From assembly GCF_001029285.1 (NCBI RefSeq), contig NZ_LDZY01000012.1, positions 62,001 to 126,000 on the forward strand: a stretch of 64,000 nucleotides of DNA. Direction: 5' to 3'. The DNA comes from Desulfosporosinus acididurans. Its GTDB lineage: Bacteria > Bacillota > Desulfitobacteriia > Desulfitobacteriales > Desulfitobacteriaceae. The first letter of the stretch is position 1. Each line of letters begins with the position of its first letter. Of this stretch, positions 51,632-59,482 are shown piece after piece. The notes beneath the pieces were generated by a model. The model saw only the letters and a program-made list of their open reading frames with translations, did no database searches and was not told the origin of the DNA. Both the position numbers and the translations under genes were made by a program.

Positions 51632-51766
51632 TGGCAGTATAAATATGGTTGCATTGCCATGGCACTTTTAGATACAGCATTTAAACAGGTCCAGGGATAT
51701 GTCTAAACTATTCACGAAAATCGGGAAGCAAGAGGGCAATGCAGCTGTATTTTTGTGAATATAGAC
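51632..51766 (+). ncRNA. Structured leader RNA of the BMP-type importer operon
   Basis: GTCTA (51701-51705) and TATTCACGAAAAT (51709-51721) pair with ATTTTTGTGAATATAGAC (51749-51766), 18 bp with a 3-nt AAC bulge. The 27-nt loop contains GGCAATGCAGC (51735-51745), which can pair with GGTTGCATTGCC (51647-51658) upstream, forming a pseudoknot. TGGCA (51632-51636) competes for TGCCA (51655-51659). Mutually exclusive pairings suggest a switch. It does not show the conserved core of purine riboswitches or any class I recognise. Confidence 0.5.
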
Positions 51767-51843
51767 TGTCAAGTCAGGAAGAGGGGATGCAAAGACATTA
51801 ATTTTGATAACGTAATTTAAGAATAATTAGTGGAGGAAAGAGC

Positions 51844-52980
51844 ATGAAATTATCTAAGAAAATCAGTATTTCTACGTTAGTCTTTGTCATGATCTTGACC
51901 CTGCTGCTTAGTGGCTGCTCGCAAAGCAGTAAGCCGGCAGCGACTTCGGATCAAGGCAGCAGTCAGTCTGCAGGTCAAAAAATTAAAGTTGCCTTTGTTT
52001 ATGTCGGACCTGTGGGCGATTTCGGTTATACTTATGCTCAGGATCAAGGCCGAAAATACCTGGAGTCACATATGAAGAATGTTGAGACAACCTATGTTGA
52101 AAACATTCCGGAAACTGCTGACTGTGAACGTACTTTCACAGATCTTGCTCAAAAGGGTTACAATATTATTTTCGGTACCAGCTATGGCTACATGGATTAC
52201 ATGAAAGATGTATCCAAAAAATTCCCGAATGTCGTCTTCGAACATTGCAGTGGTTATAAAACAACTGCCAATTTAGGCACATATTTCAATCGTGACTATC
52301 AAGCCCGCTATCTGACCGGTATGGTTGCCGGAAAATATACAAAGAGCAATATTCTTGGCTTCCTGGCACCGTTTGGTACACCTGAAGTCATCCGTAATAT
52401 CGATGCCTTTACTCTTGGCGCCCAATCGGTAAACCCTAAAGTTCAAGTTAAAGTAGTCTGGACAAATTCCTGGAACGATCCCGCAACAGAAAAAACAGCG
52501 GCCAATAGTTTGATTGATGCCGGCGCTGACGTTCTTGCTATGCACGTAGACTCGCCATCCTTTGCTCAAACAGCTCAGGATAGAGGTGTGCTGGCCATTG
52601 GCCACGATTCAGATATGTCGAAGTTTGCCCCTAATTCTATCCTCGTCGGTGACGTTTCCAATTGGGGTCCGTACTTTGTTCAAGTAGTCAAAGAAGTTAT
52701 GAATAAAACCTGGAAACCAACCCAATATTTCGGCGGAATCAAAGACGGCGGTGTTATTGATATTACACCCTTTAGCTCCAAAGTCGATAAAGATTTCCAA
52801 GCAATTGTTAATGCTAAACGACAAGATATTATCGATGGTAAATTTGTTCCTTTCACAGGACCGGTTTACGATCAAAACGGTAACCTCAAGATTAAAGACG
52901 GTGATAAAGCCACAGATGAGATGCTCCTTTCCATCAACTGGTTTGTCAAAGGCGTTGTGGGATCAATTCCCAAATCTTAA
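51844..52980 (+). CDS. BMP-family substrate-binding lipoprotein of an ABC importer
   Basis: A 378-residue exported lipoprotein with lipobox LLSGC (Cys25), a Ser/Gln linker and a Bmp/PnrA-type domain (VAFVYVGPVGDFGYTYAQDQ, IIFGTSYGYMDYMKDVSKKF, GADVLAMHVDSPSFAQTAQD, AIGHDSDMSKFAPNSILVGD). Members bind purine nucleosides. Genes for the ATPase and two permeases follow and a deaminase closes the cluster. ATG 51844 has GGAGGAAAG upstream. The gene is preceded by a ~240-nt structured leader and followed by a large hairpin. Confidence 0.93.
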   Translation: MKLSKKISISTLVFVMILTLLLSGCSQSSKPAATSDQGSSQSAGQKIKVAFVYVGPVGDFGYTYAQDQGRKYLESHMKNVETTYVENIPETADCERTFTDLAQKGYNIIFGTSYGYMDYMKDVSKKFPNVVFEHCSGYKTTANLGTYFNRDYQARYLTGMVAGKYTKSNILGFLAPFGTPEVIRNIDAFTLGAQSVNPKVQVKVVWTNSWNDPATEKTAANSLIDAGADVLAMHVDSPSFAQTAQDRGVLAIGHDSDMSKFAPNSILVGDVSNWGPYFVQVVKEVMNKTWKPTQYFGGIKDGGVIDITPFSSKVDKDFQAIVNAKRQDIIDGKFVPFTGPVYDQNGNLKIKDGDKATDEMLLSINWFVKGVVGSIPKS

Positions 52981-53003
52981 CCGGCTAGAACAGAAGAATG
53001 ATG

Positions 53004-53043
53004 TTATCCGCAAACCGGCGAGTTTCTCGCCGGTTTGCGATAA
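53004..53043 (+). other. Stable intercistronic hairpin after the binding-protein gene
   Basis: CGCAAACCGGCGAG (53009-53022), TTT loop and CTCGCCGGTTTGCG (53026-53039): a perfect 14-bp stem extended by TTAT/ATAA. No T tract follows. Such hairpins between binding protein and ATPase genes typically protect the upstream message, giving more binding protein than transporter. Confidence 0.75.
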
Positions 53044-53062
53044 TGTTGAAAGGGTGAGATCG

Positions 53063-54583
53063 ATGGGGAATACGCCCATGGTGGAAATGCGCAAAATCAC
53101 AAAAGAATTTCCGGGTATCCTTGCTAATGATCAAGTTTCATTAGTTGTTAACAAAGGCGAAATTCATGCACTCTTGGGTGAAAATGGAGCGGGGAAGAGT
53201 ACGTTAATGAGCGTGCTCACTGGATTGTATCGACCCGACGGGGGCGAAATATTTATTGAGGGCAAGAGGGTTGAATTTTCTTCGCCCAAAGATGCTGTTA
53301 AAAAGGGTATAGGCATGGTACATCAGCATTTTAAACTTGTTCAGCCCTTTACCGTCGCTGAAAATATTATGCTCAGCATTAAAGAACTGAAACAAATTTA
53401 CAACCTCAAAGAGATCGAAAGGCAAATTATTGGGCAATCGGAAGCCTTTGGACTTTCTATCGATCCCAAAGCGAAAATCTGGCAGCTTTCGGTCGGTGAA
53501 CAGCAAAGGGTGGAAATTATAAAATTACTGCTTTTAGGTGCTGAATTCTTAATTCTTGATGAGCCGACGGCTGTATTGACACCTCAAGAAGCCAAGGCGC
53601 TCTATACTACCCTGCAAAAAATGGCCGTAAGCGGTAAATCTATTGTCATTATCTCTCACAAGATGAACGAAGTTATGGAAAACACCAATTCTATCACTGT
53701 TCTCCGAGACGGGAGATCTATTGGGACTGTTCAAACGAAAACAACAAATGAAAAAGAGCTTGCCAAAATGATGGTTGGCAGAAATATTTCTTCCACAACC
53801 GGGAAGACGCTGTCTGCCAAAACAGATATACTTATGACTTTAGCAAATGTTTCAGCCTTAGGTGACAATGGTTTATTAAAATTGAAAAATATTTCAATGG
53901 ATATATATAAAGGAGAAATTCTCGGCATAGCCGGTGTTGACGGCAACGGGCAGAAAGAACTAGCAGAAACGGTGGCAGGTCTGCGTTCTGCTAAACAAGG
54001 AGCTATTTCTTTCTGCGGCAAGGATTGTACAAAGTCAGGGCGTAAAAAGCGGATTAACCTCGGTATTAGCTATGTACCGGAGGATCGTATGACGACCGGC
54101 CTTGTAACCGAGCTTAACGCTTATGAAAATGTTGCGCTTAAAAGTTACCGCAAGTATCCTGGACCCTTTATTTCCTGGGATAAAGTCAAACATGATTCTG
54201 AGCAATTGATTGAGAAATTTGATGTTCGGCTGGCGAGTATGTCCAATCCCGTAAAAATGATGTCGGGAGGGAATATTCAGAAGCTTCTTTTGGCACGGGA
54301 AATTGAGTCCAATCCTAAATTAATTATTGCTGTTTATCCCATGCGCGGTCTGGACATTGGTGCTACGGATTATGTAAGACGTTTGCTTATTGGAGAGAGT
54401 GAGAAGGGCATAACTGTACTTCTTATCTCGGAAGACTTGGAAGACATCCTTTCCATGACGGACCGCATCATCGTAATGCACGGCGGAGAAATCATGGGTG
54501 TCGTTAAGCCGAACGAGACATCGCGTGAAGAAATAGGCCTGATGATGGCCGGCAAAAGAAAGGTAGATCTTCATGAAGCGTAA
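53063..54583 (+). CDS. Nucleoside/simple-sugar-type ABC importer ATPase (two domains)
   Basis: A 506-residue tandem ATPase. The first domain has LLGENGAGKSTLMSVL, LSVGEQQRVEI and LILDEPTAVLTP. The second has the family's altered Walker A GVDGNGQKELA, signature MSGGNIQKLLLAREI and a Walker B reading LIIAVYPMRGLDIGA. This tandem form is typical of YufO/NupO-like nucleoside importers. ATG 53063 (MGNTPMVEMRKITKEF) has AAAGGGTGAG upstream; the frame is open far to the left inside the previous gene. It overlaps the first permease by 11 nt. Confidence 0.93.
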   Translation: MGNTPMVEMRKITKEFPGILANDQVSLVVNKGEIHALLGENGAGKSTLMSVLTGLYRPDGGEIFIEGKRVEFSSPKDAVKKGIGMVHQHFKLVQPFTVAENIMLSIKELKQIYNLKEIERQIIGQSEAFGLSIDPKAKIWQLSVGEQQRVEIIKLLLLGAEFLILDEPTAVLTPQEAKALYTTLQKMAVSGKSIVIISHKMNEVMENTNSITVLRDGRSIGTVQTKTTNEKELAKMMVGRNISSTTGKTLSAKTDILMTLANVSALGDNGLLKLKNISMDIYKGEILGIAGVDGNGQKELAETVAGLRSAKQGAISFCGKDCTKSGRKKRINLGISYVPEDRMTTGLVTELNAYENVALKSYRKYPGPFISWDKVKHDSEQLIEKFDVRLASMSNPVKMMSGGNIQKLLLAREIESNPKLIIAVYPMRGLDIGATDYVRRLLIGESEKGITVLLISEDLEDILSMTDRIIVMHGGEIMGVVKPNETSREEIGLMMAGKRKVDLHEA

Positions 54584-55646
54584 ACTTTTAGGAAGCTGGG
54601 AGATAAAGAAAACAAATACAAGCTCTGGGTTAAAGAAGGTTGTCATCTCTGTAACTTCCATCATCCTGGGTTTAATCTTTGCGGGTCTCTTTGTGCTGCT
54701 CACCGGGAAAAACCCTTTGGAACTTTACACTGAGATCGTGCAATCCTCTGTAGGTTCTATCTACGGCTTAAGTGAAACGATCGTGGAAATGATTCCTCTT
54801 GCCTTGTGCTCCTTAGGGGTTTCTCTGGCTTTCCGGATGCAATTATGGAATATCGGAGCAGAAGGCCAATTTTATATGGGTGCTTTTGGGGCAACCTATT
54901 TTGCTCTCTTCTTTTCCGGTTTGCCTAAACTGGTACTCCTGCCCCTGATGTTACTCGCAGGGTTAATTTGTGGGGGACTTTGGGCTTTGATTCCGGCCCT
55001 GCCGAAGGCCTTTTGGAATGTTAATGAAACAATTAGTTCTCTTTTACTTAACTATGTGGCTTACCTTTGGATTGCTTATCTTGTATATGGCCCTTGGAAG
55101 GATCCAAAAGGAAATAACTTTCCTCTGACAAAGCCGTTTTCAGACAATGGAACAATTCCGGTTTTCGGGAACACTCGAATTAGTTATGCGCTTTTTTTGA
55201 TGTTTATTATTGCAGTTATTCTATTTTTTATTCTTAAGCATTCTAAATGGGGTTATGAGATACGTGTCAGCGGTTCCAGCCGCAAAGCTGCTGATTATGC
55301 AGGTATGAGCTATATTAAAAATGTCTTATTGGTTATGTTTTTGAGCGGGTCTATATCGGGAATTGCTGGGATGGCTGAGGTATCAGGTGTTCTTCACCGC
55401 TTACAGCAGACTATTTCTCCGGGCTACGGTTATACCGCCATACTCATTGCCCTGCTGGCCCGTCTGAACCCCATCAGTATCCTCCTTGTATCCTTTTTAA
55501 TGGGCGGATTGCTTGTAGGCGGCTATAGTTTGCAGACCTCCGGTTTTCCTTCAAGCATGGTTTCCATGTTTCAAGGCTCGATTCTATTCTTCGTACTGGC
55601 AGGCGAAATGTTTAATAATTACCGTTTGGTAAGAAAGAAGGCATGA
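54573..55646 (+). CDS. ABC importer permease (BPD_transp_2), first
   Basis: A 357-residue membrane permease with about nine helices (ALCSLGVSLAFRMQLWNIGAEGQFYMGAFG, read as FRMQLWNIGAEGQFYMGAFG; VNETISSLLLNYVAYLWIAY; YEIRVSGSSRKAADYAGMSY coupling loop). It matches YufP/NupP-like permeases of nucleoside importers. Overlaps the ATPase gene by 11 nt and is followed by the second permease after 4 bp. Confidence 0.93.
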   Translation: MKRKLLGSWEIKKTNTSSGLKKVVISVTSIILGLIFAGLFVLLTGKNPLELYTEIVQSSVGSIYGLSETIVEMIPLALCSLGVSLAFRMQLWNIGAEGQFYMGAFGATYFALFFSGLPKLVLLPLMLLAGLICGGLWALIPALPKAFWNVNETISSLLLNYVAYLWIAYLVYGPWKDPKGNNFPLTKPFSDNGTIPVFGNTRISYALFLMFIIAVILFFILKHSKWGYEIRVSGSSRKAADYAGMSYIKNVLLVMFLSGSISGIAGMAEVSGVLHRLQQTISPGYGYTAILIALLARLNPISILLVSFLMGGLLVGGYSLQTSGFPSSMVSMFQGSILFFVLAGEMFNNYRLVRKKA

Positions 55647-55650
55647 TGGT

Positions 55651-56583
55651 ATGAATCTGAATTATTTAATCGCCATCCTTGCCTCCGGGGTTGTTGCAGG
55701 CACTCCGATTTTATATGCTTCTCTTGGAGAAGTTATCACAGAGCGTGCCGGCATTTTGAATCTGGGGGTCGAAGGCATGATGCTCGTGGGGGCAGTAAGT
55801 GCTTTTTACGTGGGAACGTTTTCCCAGAATAAATGGCTGGGTTTACTAGTGGCTATCGTTGCCGGCGGGCTTATGGCCCTAATTCATGCAGTAATAACCA
55901 TTGCTTTTCGGGCCAATCAGGTGGCGAGCGGTTTGGCTTTGACGATTTTTGGTACAGGCTTATCGGCTTACTTAGGTCGTACGTTAGTCGGAATTCCGCC
56001 AACGTCAACATTTAAAACCGTTCCTCTTCCGGGTCTCTCTCAAATTCCTATCATCGGCAAAATCCTCTTCAATCAGGATCTTATGGTTTACCTAAGCGTG
56101 ATACTTGTTATTGTCCTTTGGTTTGTTTTTTATAAAACAAAGGCAGGCCTTCTTCTTAGAGCAGCCGGGGAAAATCCGTCGGCTGTCGATGCCTTGGGAC
56201 ATAACATTTTTCTGGTTCGCTATGCGGCGGTCATAGGGGGCGGCATGTTTGCAGGCGCCGGGGGAGCTTATCTATCCCTGGCTTATTCTCCTTCTTGGGT
56301 TGAAAATATGTCGGCAGGCCGTGGCTGGATTGCCGTAGCCCTTGTTATTTTTGCCGTCTGGGATCCTGCCCGCGCTTTGCTGGGAGCCTGGCTGTTTGGT
56401 GTCATTGCTTCACTGGGCTTACATCTTCAGGCCTTAGGAGTGATGATTCCGTCTTATTTTTTGCAAATGCTTCCTTATATTTTTACGTTTATTGTTTTGG
56501 TAATCACAACGAGGGAAACGAAAACCAGGCGTTCAGGGACACCGGCTGCTCTAGGAATTCCTTACTCGCGTGAGGAACGTTAG
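55651..56583 (+). CDS. ABC importer permease (BPD_transp_2), second
   Basis: A 310-residue permease with about eight to nine helices (LGEVITERAGILNLGVEGMM, FRANQVASGLALTIFGTGLS, LLRAAGENPSAVDALGHNIF). Matches YufQ/NupQ-like subunits. Forms the heterodimeric channel with the preceding permease. A weak terminator lies between it and the deaminase gene. Confidence 0.93.
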   Translation: MNLNYLIAILASGVVAGTPILYASLGEVITERAGILNLGVEGMMLVGAVSAFYVGTFSQNKWLGLLVAIVAGGLMALIHAVITIAFRANQVASGLALTIFGTGLSAYLGRTLVGIPPTSTFKTVPLPGLSQIPIIGKILFNQDLMVYLSVILVIVLWFVFYKTKAGLLLRAAGENPSAVDALGHNIFLVRYAAVIGGGMFAGAGGAYLSLAYSPSWVENMSAGRGWIAVALVIFAVWDPARALLGAWLFGVIASLGLHLQALGVMIPSYFLQMLPYIFTFIVLVITTRETKTRRSGTPAALGIPYSREER

Positions 56584-56612
56584 TGTGGAACTGGGAGTCT
56601 TATGATTGAATA

Positions 56613-56681
56613 CAAATTCGTACTTATCTATAGCGAATAACGAATTTGATTTTAGGGAGCCAACGCGAAAAAAGTTGGCTC
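56613..56681 (+). terminator. Inverted repeats between permease and deaminase genes
   Basis: CAAATTCGT (56613-56621) pairs with ACGAATTTG (56640-56648) over an 18-nt loop, and GAGCCAAC (56657-56664) pairs with GTTGGCTC (56674-56681), followed by TTACTTTG. The second is terminator-like with a poor T tract, so partial read-through into the deaminase gene is likely. Confidence 0.6.
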
Positions 56682-56712
56682 TTACTTTGTATTCTTACTA
56701 GGGGTGATAGCT

Positions 56713-58473
56713 ATGCGAACTTACGAAGATATTAAAACAGTGCTTGAAGCGGGTTTGAAAATTCAGGATTGTGATCTGAAGCTGGATAATGTTAATCTGG
56801 TCAATGTTTATTCCTCACAGATTTATCCCACGAATATCTATATTAAGGGAAAACGGATTGTATCTATTGATCCTCAAGCAAGTTTAACAGCCAAAGAAAC
56901 TCTCAATTGCCAGGGGATGTATGCCATACCGGGTTTAATTGACGGACATATGCATTTTGAAACTACATTGCTCTCACCGGAGTCCCTGGCCGAAGTTCTT
57001 GTACCACAAGGTACGACAACCCTGATGGCTGATCTTATGGAGATAGCCAATGTTGCGGGGATTGAAGGGGTCAAAACTTTATTAAATTCGATTGCGAGCC
57101 TTCCTTATCGAACCTATATTCAGGTTTCTTCCCGTGTCCCCACAGCGCCGGGCTTAGAGACGACCGGAGGGGTTTTAGGGCTGAGCGAAGTCGAAGAATT
57201 GTTAAACTGGAGCGAAAGTATTAGTTTAGGCGAACTTGATCCCTCGAAGGTACTTTTTATCCAAGATGAGTATCTGCAAAAAATTGCTGCGGCCCTGGGC
57301 CGCCGGAAGATTGTTAACGGACATGCTATTGGTCGTTCCGGTCAGGAGCTCAACGCCTACGCCAGTGCGGGCATGTCTGATGACCATGAATGTGTGACTT
57401 TCCAACAACTTCTGGAGAGAGTGCAGTTAGGGATGACGGTGATGATTCGGGAAGGCAGCACAGAACGTAATGTTGAAGAACTTATTCGCGGGGTTATCAG
57501 GCAGGAATTGAGCTCTGAACATTTAATATTCTGCACCGATGATAAGCATGTCATTGATATTCGTAACGAAGGTCATATTAACTACAATGTCAATAAAGCA
57601 ATTTCACTGGGAATGAGACCAATGCAAGCTATCCAAATGGCAACCTTGAATCCCGCAAGACATTTCCGCTTAGAGGATGAGATCGGGAGTATTACCCCTG
57701 GGAGATTGGCGGATATACTTCTCGTCAAAGAATTGTCGGATATTACTCCTGTCAAGGTTATATATGAAGGAAAAATTGTTGCTGAGAACGGCCGGCTTGT
57801 GAAGGAAACCAACCAGGGATGTTATCCTGAGTGGATCAAAGAGACTGTTAAACTCCGAAAACCTATTATTGAAGATTCCTTTCACATACCTGCCCAAAGA
57901 CAAGGGCCAAACACGCGGGTAAATGTGATTCGAATCTATAATGATCAAATTATTAACGAATGGGATATCGAGGAATTATCTGTCGTTAAGGGTCAAATTG
58001 TAAATAACCTTGAAAAAGATGTTTTAAAGCTTGCCATTGTTGAACGCTATGGTAAGACAGGAGGGGTTGGGATTGGCTTCGTAAAGGGGTTTCAGCTGAA
58101 GCAAGGAGCTTTAGCTACCTCCATGTCTCATGACCATCATAATATCGTCTGTGTGGGGACAAATGATAAGGATATGACCTGTGCAGTAAACATGATTTAC
58201 AAGCTGCAAGGCGGGATGGCCGCTGTTCATAATGGAGAGGTTATTGGAAAGATGGAATTGCCAATTGGCGGTTTAATGAGTGAAAAACCGGCCGAAGTTG
58301 TGCTCAGGGAGCTTGAAGAGGTAAATAAGGCAGCTCGGCAATTAGGATGTACATTACCTTCTCCGTTTATGACCTTATGCTTTATTTCCTTACCAACAGT
58401 TCCTAAATTAGGCCTGACAGATTTTGGGCTTATAGATGTGCTCGCACACAAATTAATTGATCTAGAACTATGA
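56713..58473 (+). CDS. ade: Adenine deaminase family protein with altered metal motif
   Basis: A 586-residue amidohydrolase. GLIDGHMHFETT provides the HxH pair, GHAIGRSGQELNAYASAGMS, DDHECVT and CTDDKHVID the other ligands and catalytic Asp; the C-terminal domain has MSHDHHNIVCVGTNDKDM and GGMAAVHNGEV. Adenine deaminases normally carry DPHEIxNV after TTT; here the segment reads ADLMEIANV, so Pro-His is replaced by Leu-Met while the Glu stays. Function on adenine is therefore likely but not certain. ATG 56713 follows AGGGGTGAT; GTG 56704 is less suitable. Context: a nucleoside-type importer directly upstream. Confidence 0.87.
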   Translation: MRTYEDIKTVLEAGLKIQDCDLKLDNVNLVNVYSSQIYPTNIYIKGKRIVSIDPQASLTAKETLNCQGMYAIPGLIDGHMHFETTLLSPESLAEVLVPQGTTTLMADLMEIANVAGIEGVKTLLNSIASLPYRTYIQVSSRVPTAPGLETTGGVLGLSEVEELLNWSESISLGELDPSKVLFIQDEYLQKIAAALGRRKIVNGHAIGRSGQELNAYASAGMSDDHECVTFQQLLERVQLGMTVMIREGSTERNVEELIRGVIRQELSSEHLIFCTDDKHVIDIRNEGHINYNVNKAISLGMRPMQAIQMATLNPARHFRLEDEIGSITPGRLADILLVKELSDITPVKVIYEGKIVAENGRLVKETNQGCYPEWIKETVKLRKPIIEDSFHIPAQRQGPNTRVNVIRIYNDQIINEWDIEELSVVKGQIVNNLEKDVLKLAIVERYGKTGGVGIGFVKGFQLKQGALATSMSHDHHNIVCVGTNDKDMTCAVNMIYKLQGGMAAVHNGEVIGKMELPIGGLMSEKPAEVVLRELEEVNKAARQLGCTLPSPFMTLCFISLPTVPKLGLTDFGLIDVLAHKLIDLEL

Positions 58474-58542
58474 TCTTAACAGCGGTCTCTAGGATTAAAG
58501 AAACGGGTTTAAGTTTAGGTTGAATTAAAGATCCTGAATTGA

Positions 58543-58587
58543 AAGAAAGACAAAAAGCGAGGGGAATTCCCGTTTTTTGTCTTTCTT
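58543..58587 (+). terminator. Terminator of the deaminase gene
   Basis: AAGAAAGACAAAAA (58543-58556) pairs with TTTTTTGTCTTTCTT (58573-58587), with GGG/CCC inside (58561-58563 and 58569-58571). T-rich on the plus side. Confidence 0.8.
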
Positions 58588-58590
58588 AAT

Positions 58591-58653
58591 CTTTTTGTAA
58601 CTTTTTTAAGAACTTTGTAAAAAAGAAAAGGACAAAAAAGTGTATTGTATAAA
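58591..58653 (+). promoter_or_regulatory. Direct repeats and -10 box before the response-regulator operon
   Basis: CTTTTTGTAA (58591-58600), CTTTTTTAAG (58601-58610) and CTTTGTAA (58613-58620) form a 10-12-bp-spaced direct-repeat array. TATAAA follows at 58648-58653 with no -35 match. Direct repeats in place of a -35 box are typical of promoters activated by OmpR/PhoB-type regulators, so the downstream regulator may activate its own operon. Confidence 0.45.
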
Positions 58654-58781
58654 TATCCCGATTAAGACATGTTAAGCTCAAGAAATGAAGAAGTTTAAAA
58701 TGATTACCCTAGGCGGTATAACTTGGTTTACAATAAAGGGGCAGGTTTAACCTTAGAAACTCGATGAGATGGAGTGGTCTG

Positions 58782-59480
58782 ATGAAGGAGAAAAAAACAA
58801 GAATACTGGTTGTTGAAGATGAAGAATCAATCAGGCGCTTTATAACTCTGAATTTATTTGCGGCGGGATATCAAGTGGAAGAGGCAATTACAGGTGAAGA
58901 AGCTCTGTCGAAACTTAAGATGTTTATTCCCGACGTTGTCGTGCTTGATCTCATGCTGCCCGGTATTAGTGGTCTGGAAGTCTGCCAAAAAATTCGTCAA
59001 TCCATGCCGGAAACATTGGTTATTATGCTGACAGCTAAAGGTCAGGATACAGATAAAATCTTAGGTTTGGAATTAGGCGCAGATGATTATATGGTTAAAC
59101 CATTTAATCCCTTTGAATTAATTGCCCGTATTAAGGCGGTGCTGCGGCGAAGTGTGGGGCCTAGAGAGACAAAACAAATCCTCAGCTGTGGAGATTTGTG
59201 TTTGGATATAACTTCAAACAAATTTTTCAAACTGCAGACGGAAATCGAGTTGACCCCGACTGAATTTGCTTTGCTGAAAATATTTATGGAAAACCCAGAA
59301 AGAGCACTTAAACGAAATGAGATGCTGAATGCTGTCTGGGGAGAAGATTATTTTGGCGATACTAAAACACTGGATGTGCATATCAGGCGCTTGCGGGAGA
59401 AAATAGAAGATAATCCTTCTCAACCTAAATATATCAGGACAGTTTGGGGTTCAGGGTATCGTTGGCAGCAGGAGTCTTAA
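58782..59480 (+). CDS. OmpR/PhoB-family response regulator
   Basis: A 232-residue regulator. Receiver domain with Glu12-Asp13, phospho-acceptor Asp56 (VVVLDLMLPG) and Lys in DDYMVKPFNP; winged-helix domain with LTPTEFALLKIFMENPERAL and LDVHIRRLREKI. ATG 58782 has GGAG 7 bp upstream; ATG 58764 lacks a site. The sensor kinase gene begins 2 bp after the stop. Nearest recognisable relatives by motif are PhoP/YycF-type regulators. Confidence 0.92.
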   Translation: MKEKKTRILVVEDEESIRRFITLNLFAAGYQVEEAITGEEALSKLKMFIPDVVVLDLMLPGISGLEVCQKIRQSMPETLVIMLTAKGQDTDKILGLELGADDYMVKPFNPFELIARIKAVLRRSVGPRETKQILSCGDLCLDITSNKFFKLQTEIELTPTEFALLKIFMENPERALKRNEMLNAVWGEDYFGDTKTLDVHIRRLREKIEDNPSQPKYIRTVWGSGYRWQQES

Positions 59481-59482
59481 GG

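Noticed and set aside
51600-51700. Purine riboswitch before the nucleoside-type importer
   Set aside because: The words TATAAATATGG resemble the J1/2-P2 start, but the loop and junction signature (TTTCTACC, CCGTAAA) is missing and the strongest stem lies elsewhere.
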